From Peribacillus sp044761665 (GTDB taxonomy: Bacteria > Bacillota > Bacilli > Bacillales > DSM-1321), in assembly GCF_044761665.1 (NCBI RefSeq), contig NZ_JBIWCW010000004.1, positions 248,001 through 312,000 on the forward strand: a DNA stretch of 64,000 nucleotides, written 5' to 3'. Of this stretch, positions 1 to 8,236 are shown one piece after another. The translations under genes were made by a program, and so were the position numbers. Each line of letters begins with the position of its first letter. The stretch's first letter is position 1. The notes under the pieces are model-generated. The model made no database searches, was not told where the DNA came from, and saw nothing but the letters and a program-made list of their open reading frames with translations.

Positions 1-69
1 CGACATGGCTGTGAAAACAAGGAGGAAAACCACTATCTTTGGCGAATCAGTACTTGTTTTGTCAACTGG

Positions 70-97
70 AAAGGAATTCGTTCATTTATCTAGAAAT
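70..97 (+). promoter_or_regulatory. candidate sigma-H promoter of racA
   Basis: AAAGGAATT at 70-78 matches the sigma-H -35 consensus RnAGGAWWW exactly. Eleven bases later the stretch from 90 gives CTAGAAATC against RnnGAATWW, with GAAA in place of GAAT. In B. subtilis racA belongs to the early-sporulation sigma-H set, which fits. The leader before the ribosome site would be only a few bases, so the start point is uncertain. Confidence 0.4.
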
Positions 98-122
98 CTA
101 CACCCAAAGGAGGGGAATCTGG

Positions 123-677
123 ATGAATACAAGCGCAGTTGCCAAGTTATTGAATGTTTCTCATAGTACCATTCAACGCTGGGTTACCCAATTGAACATG
201 GAGGTAGAACGAAATCAACTAGGCCACTATCAGTTTTCAGATGATGATATTGATTTATTAAGAAAGGTTCAAGATCAACTGAACGAAGGCGTCGTCTTAC
301 AAAAAGTAACCATTACGGAAAAGAAAATCAGGAAAGCCTGCGTTAAACAACATACTGATCCGGAAAAAGGGCAAGATCATCTAATCGAAAGAATTTCCAG
401 ACTCGAGAAGAGCATGAAAACAAAAGCAGATGACGTTGTATCCTATCAACTTCTACAACATAGAAGTGAAATGGAAGACATGCAAAATCTGGTCAATAAA
501 CTTGAAGCCCGGATTGAAGCTTTAGAAACCGCCAATGTTCCACCAGCAGATTTCTACTTAGCTAGTGAAGAGGCCGCCGCCGCTAAAAAACCGAAGAAAA
601 AACCCTTCATGAAAAACTTTTTTGGGAACACGAAAAAAAATGGCCATTCATCCTTGAGCACCATCGATAGCGATTAA
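123..677 (+). CDS. racA: chromosome-anchoring protein RacA
   Basis: RacA ties the replication-origin region to the cell pole at sporulation by binding GC-rich sites near oriC and associating with DivIVA. The ATG at 123 has AAAGGAGGGG seven bases upstream and gives 184 residues, the length I recall for B. subtilis RacA. Residues 1-24 form a MerR-like helix-turn-helix (MNTSAVAKLL..STIQRWV). A predicted coiled coil covers about 90-140, and the tail is rich in lysine, alanine and proline. The longer frame from 39 adds 28 residues that look untranslated. It stands alone on the plus strand, convergent with the ABC operon. Confidence 0.88.
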   Translation: MNTSAVAKLLNVSHSTIQRWVTQLNMEVERNQLGHYQFSDDDIDLLRKVQDQLNEGVVLQKVTITEKKIRKACVKQHTDPEKGQDHLIERISRLEKSMKTKADDVVSYQLLQHRSEMEDMQNLVNKLEARIEALETANVPPADFYLASEEAAAAKKPKKKPFMKNFFGNTKKNGHSSLSTIDSD

Positions 678-810
678 GCGAGGATTTCCTTGCAAGCCTT
701 ATTACACGGGAGAGTTCACCATCCTCTGCATCCAAACCTGTAAGCATAGCCTTCCATACGGTGAGAATAAAGCTCTCCCGATCAGATAATCCCTTCTCAT
801 TTCGCCATAA

Positions 811-862
811 GAAAGAGGCCATGGCTATAAGGTATCCTTACCTTGTAGCCATGGCCTCTTTC
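811..862. terminator. bidirectional hairpin between racA and the ABC operon
   Basis: GAAAGAGGCCATGGCTA (811-827) pairs perfectly with 846-862, a 17-bp stem with an 18-base loop. It sits 4 bases beyond the stop of the minus-strand ABC ATPase gene and also lies downstream of racA. There is no long T run on either side, so it may act as a weak terminator or as a 3'-end stabilising hairpin. Confidence 0.6.
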
Positions 863-865
863 ACT

Positions 866-1660
866 TTATATCAGCACAGCACGGTCATTCAGCATTTTTT
901 CGCCTTTGATACGTTGGAATTCGTTCAAGAGCGTTTCAACAGTCAGGGCCTGTTTTTTAGGTCCTCTTGCCTCAAAAATGATCTGGCCTTTATCCATCAT
1001 GATTAAAGAATTGCCAAGATCAATCGCCTGCTGCATGTTATGCGTCACCATCAATGTGGTTAACTGACTCGTTTCCACGATTTCCTTCGTCAAACTGGTT
1101 ACAAGCTCTGCCCTTGATGGATCAAGGGCGGCTGTATGTTCATCAAGAAGCAGGATTTTAGGATCGGTGAAAGTCGCCATTAATAATGATAATGCCTGAC
1201 GCTCCCCTCCCGATAATAAACCGACTTTTGCACTCATCCGATTCTCTAATCCCAAATGCAGCGAACTCAAGCTATCCTTAAAAAGTTCTTTCCGCCTTTT
1301 CGTCACCCCAAAACCAAATCCCCTTCGATTCGTTCTGCCATAGGCGATGGCCATATTTTCTTCGATGGTCATATGTGGGGCCGTGCCGAGCATTGGATCC
1401 TGGAAAACTCGGCCGATTCTTTTGGCACGAGCATGTTCCTCAATGGAAGAAACGTTTACGCCATCGATGATGACTTCGCCAGCATCGGGGAGGATCTTAC
1501 CGGAAATCATATTCATCAATGTGGATTTCCCAGCCCCATTACTGCCGATGACCGTTACAAATTCACCTTTTGACAGCTGTAAATCAAGATTACTGAGGGC
1601 CAGCTTTTCATCGGGAGTCCCCTCATTGAAGACCTTATAGATTTGATTTAGCTGCAGCAA
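866..1660 (-). CDS. ABC transporter ATP-binding protein (COG1101 type)
   Basis: This is the cytoplasmic ATPase of the importer encoded with the next two genes. Walker A is GSNGAGKST (about residues 39-47), the signature is LSGGERQALSL, and Walker B is ILLLDEHTAALDP, with a DEH rather than DEP. The start is TTG at 1660, nine bases after AAAGGAGG, and it overlaps the 3' end of the permease gene by 26 bases, indicating translational coupling. The family serves COG2984 binding proteins (TrpX/YckK-like systems). The final residues (KMLNDRAVLI) run almost into the terminator hairpin. Confidence 0.85.
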   Translation of the reverse strand: MLQLNQIYKVFNEGTPDEKLALSNLDLQLSKGEFVTVIGSNGAGKSTLMNMISGKILPDAGEVIIDGVNVSSIEEHARAKRIGRVFQDPMLGTAPHMTIEENMAIAYGRTNRRGFGFGVTKRRKELFKDSLSSLHLGLENRMSAKVGLLSGGERQALSLLMATFTDPKILLLDEHTAALDPSRAELVTSLTKEIVETSQLTTLMVTHNMQQAIDLGNSLIMMDKGQIIFEARGPKKQALTVETLLNEFQRIKGEKMLNDRAVLI

Positions 1661-2666
1661 ATTCTTCTTCCTCCTTTGACGATGACTCGATATGGCGCAA
1701 TTGTAGTTCTTTAAGTCGTTTTTTCTTACGGCCTTTTTCTTTTTGTTTTTCCGAAATTTGTGGGATGACTAAAGCACCAATAACAATAAGTGCAGTTATT
1801 AACTTCACGTCACCCGTATCAAAGAATTTCACACGTAACGCCAGCGTAACAACGATGCGGTATATGATCGCTCCCCCAATGACCGCTAACGTGGCTCGTG
1901 CAATCGTTTTTGCACCAAATAACGCTTCCCCGATAATGACAGAAGCCAAACCGATAACGATGATTCCAATTCCCATCCCAATATCACTGAAACCATTATA
2001 TTGGGCAACTAAGGCACCCGAAAAAGCAACAAGGGCATTACCGATGGCAAGGCCTAAGACTTTCATATTACCTGTATGTGCAGAAAAGCTCTTGACCATG
2101 GCTTCATTGTCACCAGTCGCACGTAGGGCAAGACCCACTTCCGTTTTTAAAAAGGCCGACATCCCCACTTGAATCAACACCACTACAATAAGCATGACAA
2201 TTAAGATGCCCCACGTTTTTGGCAAACTATCACCGAGACCAATGGTGGAAAAAATCCCATTAAACATCTGATCCAAACCAGTATGTGACCAAGCATCCTC
2301 AATATTAGTGATAATCGTCGTTTGGGAAAGCATGGGAATATTCGATGCCCCCATGATCCGTAAGTTAATAGAAAAGAGCGCAATCATCATTAAAATACCG
2401 GCAAGTAGCGGATTGATTTTCCCTTTTGTATGCAGCAGTCCAGTCATCGTCCCCGCAACAAACCCCGCAATCATGGCGCAGAACGTGGCCATGATCGGTG
2501 AGTAACCGTTGACGATCATAATAGCCGCCACAGATGCCCCTGTCACGAAGCTGCCCTCAACGGTCATATCGGGGAAATCAAGAATTCTGAATGTTAAATA
2601 GACCCCAAGTGCCATAATCGCATAAATCATTCCAGATTCAAAAGAGTTGAATAAGGCTGTTGACAT
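1635..2666 (-). CDS. ABC transporter permease (COG4120 type)
   Basis: This 343-residue polytopic membrane protein resembles the BmpA/ribose-type permeases of the COG4120 group. It begins MSTALFNSFESGMIYAIMALG with ATG preceded by GGAAGGAAG. About eight to nine hydrophobic segments can be seen. The C-terminal 45 residues are charged (KEKGRKKKRLKEL..SSKEEEE) and presumably cytoplasmic. It is the middle gene of the lipoprotein-permease-ATPase operon. There is only one permease gene, so the transporter is expected to be a permease homodimer (inference). Confidence 0.85.
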   Translation of the reverse strand: MSTALFNSFESGMIYAIMALGVYLTFRILDFPDMTVEGSFVTGASVAAIMIVNGYSPIMATFCAMIAGFVAGTMTGLLHTKGKINPLLAGILMMIALFSINLRIMGASNIPMLSQTTIITNIEDAWSHTGLDQMFNGIFSTIGLGDSLPKTWGILIVMLIVVVLIQVGMSAFLKTEVGLALRATGDNEAMVKSFSAHTGNMKVLGLAIGNALVAFSGALVAQYNGFSDIGMGIGIIVIGLASVIIGEALFGAKTIARATLAVIGGAIIYRIVVTLALRVKFFDTGDVKLITALIVIGALVIPQISEKQKEKGRKKKRLKELQLRHIESSSKEEEEFAAAKSNL

Positions 2667-2698
2667 TTTTTTCTTCCTTCCCTGGAATCCCGCAAAGC

Positions 2699-3694
2699 TT
2701 ATTTGACAAACTCAGCATTTGCTTTCCATTCTTCTTTTATTTCAATGCCCATTTCCTTTGCAGCCGTTTCATTAATAACCAATTTTAATTTTTGTGGATA
2801 TTGAACCGCGATATCGCCTGGTTTTTTGTCATCTTTTAATATCTCGACCGCCTTCTCGCCTGCTTCGTAGCCTATATCATAGTAACTGAAGCCATATGCT
2901 GCGAAACCGCCTGCATTCACTGAATCAAGTTCACCAACGAATAAAGGGATATCCTGTTCATTGGCCACCGATATCACCGATTCCAACGCTGAAACCACTG
3001 TATTATCCGTAATGATATAGAGCGCATCCGCTTTTCCAATCAACGATTCTGTTGCCTGCTTGACTTCCGCAGAAGTCGAAACAGATGCTTCCACGATCTT
3101 CAATCCTGCTTTTTTTGCTTCCGCTTTCACATTTTTTATTTGGACGACTGAATTTTGTTCCCCTGTATTGTAAACCGTCCCAATCGTCTTGGCACCAAGC
3201 TCTTCGGCTAGGAACTTCATGGATTTTTCGATGGCTTCCGGATGGGAATCCGTCGTACCCGTCACGTTTCCACCTGGTTTCTCAAGGGACGAAACAAGCT
3301 CAGCCGCTACTGGGTCTGTCACGGAAGTAAAGACAATTGGAATATCTTTTGTAGCATTCACTGAACTTAAAGCACTTGGCGTCGAATTAGCAAAAATCAA
3401 ATCCACTTTATCCCCTACGAAGTTATTCGCTATCGTCTGGCTATTGTTTTGATCTCCCTGGGCAATTTGAAGATCATACTTCGCTTTAATGTCACTATCC
3501 TTTAAGGCTGCCTGAAACCCTTCATATGCTTGATCTAGGGAATCATGCTGGACTAGTTGGGTCACTCCGATTTTAAAGGCATCCTTTTCACTTTCATTTC
3601 CCGTCGAGCTCTTCTCTGATTCATCCCCGCATCCTGCCAACAAAATCCCTGTAAACAAGGTGATGGCTGCAGTTGAATATAATCTTTTCTTCAT
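2699..3694 (-). CDS. ABC transporter substrate-binding lipoprotein (TrpX/COG2984 family)
   Basis: This exported ligand-binding lipoprotein has a signal peptide ending in the lipobox LLAGC, with the lipidated Cys at residue 22, followed by an acidic/serine linker (GDESEKSSTGNESEK). The body (331 residues total) is a periplasmic-binding fold with the family motifs GVTQLVQHDSLDQAYEGF, NSTPSALSSV and FTSVTDPVAAELV. COG2984 members include tryptophan/tyrosine binders in streptococci. The true ligand cannot be read from the sequence. It is the first gene of the operon, with GGAGG six bases before ATG. Confidence 0.83.
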   Translation of the reverse strand: MKKRLYSTAAITLFTGILLAGCGDESEKSSTGNESEKDAFKIGVTQLVQHDSLDQAYEGFQAALKDSDIKAKYDLQIAQGDQNNSQTIANNFVGDKVDLIFANSTPSALSSVNATKDIPIVFTSVTDPVAAELVSSLEKPGGNVTGTTDSHPEAIEKSMKFLAEELGAKTIGTVYNTGEQNSVVQIKNVKAEAKKAGLKIVEASVSTSAEVKQATESLIGKADALYIITDNTVVSALESVISVANEQDIPLFVGELDSVNAGGFAAYGFSYYDIGYEAGEKAVEILKDDKKPGDIAVQYPQKLKLVINETAAKEMGIEIKEEWKANAEFVK

Positions 3695-3847
3695 AATTTT
3701 CCTCCGCTTTTCTCTTTTTTAATATTCTGTCTCTCCAACGAAGTCAACTTTTCCGCTTTTATGTACTAAATTATAATCGTTTACTGCCATTATTCCAATA
3801 TATTTTTTTAATTTTTAGAATTTTATGAGTTTTTATTGTAAATACAC

Positions 3848-3891
3848 TAAAAAAGCTGTTGTTCAAAGTTTTGCACACTTTGAACAACAGC
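3848..3891 (-). terminator. intrinsic terminator of the yisP-like gene
   Basis: GCTGTTGTTCAAAGT (3855-3869) pairs with ACTTTGAACAACAGC (3877-3891) around a 7-base loop. On the minus strand it is followed by six T residues. It lies 12 bases past the stop codon at 3904. Confidence 0.9.
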
Positions 3892-3903
3892 CTTTCCCAT
3901 TCT

Positions 3904-4722
3904 TTAATTTTCGACGACTCGATTAACAATAGTAGTTACCGTAGACCGGTCGATCTTTTCTTTACCTTCTTTTAGTGCTTTCAACGTGGCTTTTGCCAAT
4001 TCTAAAGGAATCTTACAGAAATGGACAATATCCTTCGTCTCGATGCTTTCAATATACTTATCCGCTAATGCAAGATTATGTTCCGTGTGGATAAGCATCT
4101 CATTGAACCCCCATCCATCCGGATAAAAATTGACGCCGCGCTCTGCATCTTCCTCACGATTTCTCAGGATGTTGACCGTTTGAAGACCCCGTCCGAATGC
4201 AATGGCCAGATCACGATCGGTTTCCGTTCCATCGTACCATTTCCAAATGTCAGATAGCATGACCCCAACCAGACCGGCAACATAATACGTATACTCATCA
4301 AGCTCTTCTTTATCATGAATTTGCCAATCCTTCGAAACCCACTTTGCCATTCCCTCAGCCATTTCCTTTGTGGACTCGAGGACTTTAGCGGTTGCACCTG
4401 GAGGACAATAATCTATCCAATCTGAAAGAAGTAAAGTCACTTCCGGAAGAACCTCCCTGTATGGTCCAAATACAGCCTGAATGTCCTCTTTACGATAATC
4501 AGTTTTCAGTAGCTTGCTAACAGCCTGCAATAGGGCAATCTTATCCTTCGCCCCTAGATTCGGATGGTCTTCAATTTCATCAATGGCCCGCATGCAAAGG
4601 TATGCAGAACCGATGGCCTCCAGTAGTCCTGAAGGCAGGTAGCTGATAGGGATAAAAAAAGTACGGCTTGTTTTTAAAAGGAAATCCATCGCCTTATTAT
4701 GTAATTTATTTTGCTCAGTCAT
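3904..4722 (-). CDS. yisP: squalene/phytoene synthase-fold protein, YisP-like
   Basis: This 272-residue all-alpha isoprenoid enzyme has the squalene/phytoene synthase fold. The first Asp-rich motif is D48-E-I-E-D52. The second is N188-R-E-E-D192, with Asn where condensing enzymes have Asp. As I recall, the same Asn substitution is seen in B. subtilis YisP, which dephosphorylates farnesyl diphosphate to farnesol rather than joining two molecules. Farnesol is linked to membrane microdomains and biofilm. ATG is preceded by AAGGAGGG. It is a single gene with its own terminator. A true dehydrosqualene synthase remains possible; no carotenoid genes are adjacent. Confidence 0.72.
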   Translation of the reverse strand: MTEQNKLHNKAMDFLLKTSRTFFIPISYLPSGLLEAIGSAYLCMRAIDEIEDHPNLGAKDKIALLQAVSKLLKTDYRKEDIQAVFGPYREVLPEVTLLLSDWIDYCPPGATAKVLESTKEMAEGMAKWVSKDWQIHDKEELDEYTYYVAGLVGVMLSDIWKWYDGTETDRDLAIAFGRGLQTVNILRNREEDAERGVNFYPDGWGFNEMLIHTEHNLALADKYIESIETKDIVHFCKIPLELAKATLKALKEGKEKIDRSTVTTIVNRVVEN

Positions 4723-4786
4723 TTTTTACCCTCCTTATATCCAATAAACAATTGAACTATTATACCAAATAATCGTAGCAATTTCC

Positions 4787-5719
4787 CTATTCTTGTACAT
4801 ATAAAGGAATTTTAATCATCAGTAAATCTTCTGCCATGATCGTATTGGCGAATATCGAACTACTTTCCTCTTTTAGCCGTTCTGCATCCTCGAGAGTATA
4901 GCGTGAACTGATATGTGTTAAAACAAGATGTTTAGCCCGTGCTTTTTTTGCGGTTTCGGCAGCTTGTATTGTGGTGGAATGGAAATAGGCCGTTGCCATT
5001 TCCGTTTCTTCTGCCGAAAAGGTAGCTTCATGGATGAGATAATCTGCTGAATCTGCCAAAATTAATGCATTGTTACACACTCTCGTATCTCCAAGAATGG
5101 TGATAATCCGGCCCTTTTGCGGTGCACTCAAGTAGTCTTTCCCATCAATGGTTCGACCATCATCAAGGCGGATCGACTCTCCATTTTTCAATGCTTTATA
5201 ACTAGGGCCCGGCTGGACCCCTTCTTTACGAAGCTGATCAACAAGTAAACTTCCCGGACGATCTTTCTCCACGATTCGGTAACCGACACTATAAATGCCA
5301 TGATCCAACTGCAGGGCAGTCACAGTGAACTGATTGTCTTCAAAGACCACGCCTTCCTCAATTTCAATGATTTCTAATGGATATTTCAAATGGGTGCCAC
5401 TCACTTGTAAACTCGTCGTGATAAAGGCATCAATGCCTTTTGGTCCGTACACCGTTAACTTTTCTACCCCACCCTGAAAAGACCTGCTGCTTAAAAGACC
5501 AGGTAGCCCAAAGATATGATCTCCATGTAAATGTGTTATGAAAATCTTTTCGATTTTACGTGGTTTAACCGCTGTTTTTAAGATTTGGTGCTGTGTAGCT
5601 TCTCCACAATCGAAAAGCCACACTTTTCCACGTTCCTCCAATAATTGAAGAGCGATTGCCGTCACATTGCGCGCCTTTGCCGGAACACCCGCGCCCGTTC
5701 CCAATAAAACAAAATCCAC
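4787..5719 (-). CDS. rnz: ribonuclease Z
   Basis: This is a metallo-beta-lactamase-fold endonuclease that trims the 3' ends of tRNA precursors lacking an encoded CCA. The zinc site H63-L-H65-G-D67-H68 is intact, as are GTGAGVPAKARN near the N terminus and the downstream LGDTR and HEATF motifs. It has 310 residues, the usual length of the short form. Translation starts at GTG 5719, seven bases after GGAGG. It is divergent from zwf, as in B. subtilis (yqjK beside yqjJ). The 221 bp between the two starts must hold both promoters. Confidence 0.93.
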   Translation of the reverse strand: MDFVLLGTGAGVPAKARNVTAIALQLLEERGKVWLFDCGEATQHQILKTAVKPRKIEKIFITHLHGDHIFGLPGLLSSRSFQGGVEKLTVYGPKGIDAFITTSLQVSGTHLKYPLEIIEIEEGVVFEDNQFTVTALQLDHGIYSVGYRIVEKDRPGSLLVDQLRKEGVQPGPSYKALKNGESIRLDDGRTIDGKDYLSAPQKGRIITILGDTRVCNNALILADSADYLIHEATFSAEETEMATAYFHSTTIQAAETAKKARAKHLVLTHISSRYTLEDAERLKEESSSIFANTIMAEDLLMIKIPLYVQE

Positions 5720-5940
5720 ATTCCTACCTCCGTTGCAAAAACTTTATATCATTACTATAGCATAACAGAGACCCTGTTTCATTTTTCAACTTTTATAAAA
5801 ATTTGATTCCCTTGCAGATTTTAATGAAATTACGAAAAAATGCGCAAATAGATTGCTTTGAGGGAAAGCTAACCGTAAAATTAAGAATTGGTACATATCC
5901 AACTTCAAGACAGAATTTACGGAAAGTTGAGGGTTCTAAC

Positions 5941-7437
5941 ATGACAGAAAATAAACCTACAGCATTAATCATGATTTTTGGCGCTACAGGAGATTTAGCG
6001 AAACGAAAACTGTTTCCTTCCATATATCGACTATTTCAAAAAGAGAAAATAGACAAATTCGCCGTCGTCGGTGTCGCAAGAAGGGCATTGACCGATGAGG
6101 AGTTCCAAGCAAGTGTAAAAGAATCGATCCTGACGTTCGGGCATGCCGAAGAAAAGGTCGAGGAATTCGTTTCTCATTTTCACTATCATTCACATGATGT
6201 AACTAGTTCAGAGTCATACTTGCAGTTAAAAGAGATTGCTGAAAAGTTGGACGGTCAATATGATTTAGAAGGTAATCGTATCTTTTATTTAGCCATGGCA
6301 CCGGAGTTTTTCGGAACCATTGCCGAACAGGTGAAAGCACAGGGATTGACCGATACAAACGGGTACAAACGCCTTGTCATCGAAAAGCCATTTGGTCACA
6401 GTTTTGAAACAGCAAAAATCTTGAATGAACAGATACGCACGGCTTTTGCTGAAGATGAAATCTATCGAATCGATCATTATCTGGGCAAAGAAATGGTTCA
6501 AAATATTGAAGTTATCCGTTTTTCCAATGCCCTTTTTGAGCCACTTTGGAATAACCGTTATATTTCCAATATTCAAGTGACCTCAAGTGAAACCCTGGGT
6601 GTCGAGGAACGGGGACGGTATTATGAAACAAGTGGTGCCCTTCGGGATATGGTTCAAAACCATTTATTACAAATGGTTGCCCTACTAGCAATGGAACCTC
6701 CGATTGCCTTGACAACAGAAGAAGTCCGCAGTGAAAAGGTTCGGGCTTTACGTTCACTTCGGCCAATGAAGGTGGACGAAGTGAACAAATATTTCGTCCG
6801 TGGTCAATATGGTTCAGGGAATGTAGGAGATAAGACACTCCCCGCTTACCGTGATGAATTGAATGTCAATCCCGAATCCAACACAGAAACCTATGTTGCA
6901 GGTAAATTGATGATCGATAACTTCCGATGGGCCGGCGTTCCTTTTTACATCCGTACCGGGAAAAGAATGGATGTAAAATCAACGAAAATCGTTGTTCAAT
7001 TTAAGGACATTCCAATGAATCTATATTATAAAACGGAAGAAACTTTACAGCCGAACCTTCTTGTCATCCACATCCAACCTGATGAGGGTATTTCTCTCTA
7101 CTTAAATGTGAAGAAATCTGGAACTACGATGAATACGAAGCCAGTTAAGTTGACGGTCTCCAACAAAGGAATCGAACATATCAATTCACCTGAAGCCTAC
7201 GAAAAGCTGATATTCGATAGCATGCGTGGAGATGCTACGAACTTCACCCACTGGGACGAAGTGGCACTTTCATGGAAGTTCGTCGATACCATTTCAAATG
7301 CATGGGAAAATACAAAGGAAGCTTCCTTCCCCAATTATGAAGCGGGTTCAACAGGACCGATTGCTTCCGATGAACTTTTAGCAGAAGACAGCCATGTTTG
7401 GTGGCAAATTGAAACAGAACAAAAAAATAACCGGTAA
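5941..7437 (+). CDS. zwf: glucose-6-phosphate 1-dehydrogenase
   Basis: This enzyme oxidises glucose 6-phosphate to 6-phosphogluconolactone, making NADPH, at entry to the oxidative pentose phosphate pathway. The N-terminal Rossmann motif is IFGATGDLAKRKL; substrate-site motifs are EKPFGHS and RIDHYLGKE; the C-terminal domain is complete (498 residues). The ATG at 5941 follows GAGGG with seven bases of spacing. The frame is open 46 codons further upstream, but that stretch lacks family similarity. gndA, the third-step enzyme, is convergent 800 bp away. Confidence 0.93.
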   Translation: MTENKPTALIMIFGATGDLAKRKLFPSIYRLFQKEKIDKFAVVGVARRALTDEEFQASVKESILTFGHAEEKVEEFVSHFHYHSHDVTSSESYLQLKEIAEKLDGQYDLEGNRIFYLAMAPEFFGTIAEQVKAQGLTDTNGYKRLVIEKPFGHSFETAKILNEQIRTAFAEDEIYRIDHYLGKEMVQNIEVIRFSNALFEPLWNNRYISNIQVTSSETLGVEERGRYYETSGALRDMVQNHLLQMVALLAMEPPIALTTEEVRSEKVRALRSLRPMKVDEVNKYFVRGQYGSGNVGDKTLPAYRDELNVNPESNTETYVAGKLMIDNFRWAGVPFYIRTGKRMDVKSTKIVVQFKDIPMNLYYKTEETLQPNLLVIHIQPDEGISLYLNVKKSGTTMNTKPVKLTVSNKGIEHINSPEAYEKLIFDSMRGDATNFTHWDEVALSWKFVDTISNAWENTKEASFPNYEAGSTGPIASDELLAEDSHVWWQIETEQKNNR

Positions 7438-7442
7438 CTAAT

Positions 7443-7470
7443 AAGAGGATGCAGTAATCTGCATCCTCTT
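7443..7470. terminator. terminator after zwf
   Basis: AAGAGGATGCAG (7443-7454) pairs with CTGCATCCTCTT (7459-7470) around a TAAT loop, directly after the zwf stop and followed by a T-rich stretch. It also serves the convergent 51-codon ORF, which ends at 7478. Confidence 0.85.
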
Positions 7471-7477
7471 CTCTATT

Positions 7478-7633
7478 TTATGAAGCACTCTTTTTGTTGA
7501 TTTTCTCTCGTATAGCATGAATAAAATCCTTCGACTCTGAATTGGCTCCATAATTCAGCCAAAAAGTCACACTTGATTCAAAGGCAATAAAAAATAAAAT
7601 TAGAGCTACGATCATCCAGATGAAGTGCATCAT
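7478..7633 (-). CDS. small membrane protein, 51 residues, function unknown
   Basis: This short ORF begins MMHFIWMIVALILFFIAFES, one hydrophobic helix at about residues 4-20, followed by a polar tail (NSESKDFIHAIREKINKKSAS). AAAGGAG lies about nine bases before the first ATG, and its stop is at the zwf terminator, so both ends look gene-like. I do not recognise a family. A one-helix protein with a basic C-terminal tail could be a membrane regulator, but nothing around it says so. Confidence 0.55.
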   Translation of the reverse strand: MMHFIWMIVALILFFIAFESSVTFWLNYGANSESKDFIHAIREKINKKSAS

Positions 7634-7915
7634 TTACCCCCACTCCTTTTCTCGCTTCACTTATACGTGTATCAATCCATTTCTTTTTATTGCAGATAGA
7701 TCAACCAATCTGATAAAACAATATGGATGGTATAATATTACTACTCCATTCACAAAAAAGAAATGTACTAAGTACCCATTTATCATGAGTGGATTTAACT
7801 ATATTTCCCTCTCCTTTTTATTAGGAAACCGAATGATAAAGTCATGGCATGGCAACAATAAAAATGGTGTTCTTTATCTGAATGCCACTACTAACGGATG
7901 CGGAGGGATTTTACG

Positions 7916-8089
7916 ATGGATGTTCGTGAAGGTTTAATTCCAACAGCTTTAGGAACTGCCGTAACAGCAGCAGGTTATGCGATGAAGCAGAACCGTGGCT
8001 CAAACAAGATGGTAGCTAATACGGTCTTCGGTTTCGGTTTGGCCCATGTTGTATTAGGGGTCATCGACCTTGTTGAGCATCGACGTTAG
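7916..8089 (+). CDS. small hydrophobic protein, 57 residues, function unknown
   Basis: ATG 7916 lies eight bases after GGAGGG. The product is MDVREGLIPTALGTAVTAAG, then a short basic stretch (MKQNRGSNK), then a second Gly-rich hydrophobic segment (VFGFGLAHVVLGVIDLVEH) and a basic end. This gives two possible transmembrane helices. The strong ribosome site and the tidy amphipathic pattern support a real gene. I cannot name the family with confidence. It lies between zwf and the repeat element at 8096-8234. Confidence 0.6.
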   Translation: MDVREGLIPTALGTAVTAAGYAMKQNRGSNKMVANTVFGFGLAHVVLGVIDLVEHRR

Positions 8090-8095
8090 TAGAAG

Positions 8096-8234
8096 AAAGG
8101 GCTATCCCAAAAAGGGTAGTTAAGCCTAATTTGAATAAATAGAGAGAGGCAGAAATGTTGATTTAACAACATTTCTGCCTCCTCAATTTTGCGTTATTTT
8201 ATTCGAAAAAGGACTTATGAGACAGCCCCTTTTT
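8096..8234. repeat. short palindromic element with imperfect terminal inverted repeats (MITE-like)
   Basis: GGGCTATCCCAAAA at 8099-8112 and, on the other strand, GGGCTGTCTCATAA at 8216-8229 match at 11 of 14 positions. They enclose a strong internal hairpin at 8146-8181. The ends resemble the inverted-repeat ends of some Bacillus insertion sequences (from memory, IS1182-like), but no transposase is present. The element directly follows the 57-codon ORF and ends just before the gndA stop, so it also supplies the gndA terminator. No target duplication is evident. Confidence 0.5.
8146..8181. terminator. strong hairpin between the 57-aa ORF and gndA
   Basis: GAGGCAGAAATGTTG (8146-8160) pairs perfectly with CAACATTTCTGCCTC (8167-8181), a 15-bp stem with a 6-base loop. 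T-rich DNA follows in both directions, so it can stop transcription of the convergent genes on each side. It is the centre of the repeat element described at 8096-8234. Confidence 0.75.
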
Positions 8235-8236
8235 TG

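Noticed and set aside
607..822. 71-codon minus-strand ORF
   Set aside because: It overlaps the 3' end of racA and part of the terminator hairpin, with no ribosome site.
7620..7937. 105-codon plus-strand ORF upstream of the 57-codon gene
   Set aside because: Composition is random-like; the convincing ribosome site belongs to the ATG at 7916 in a different frame.
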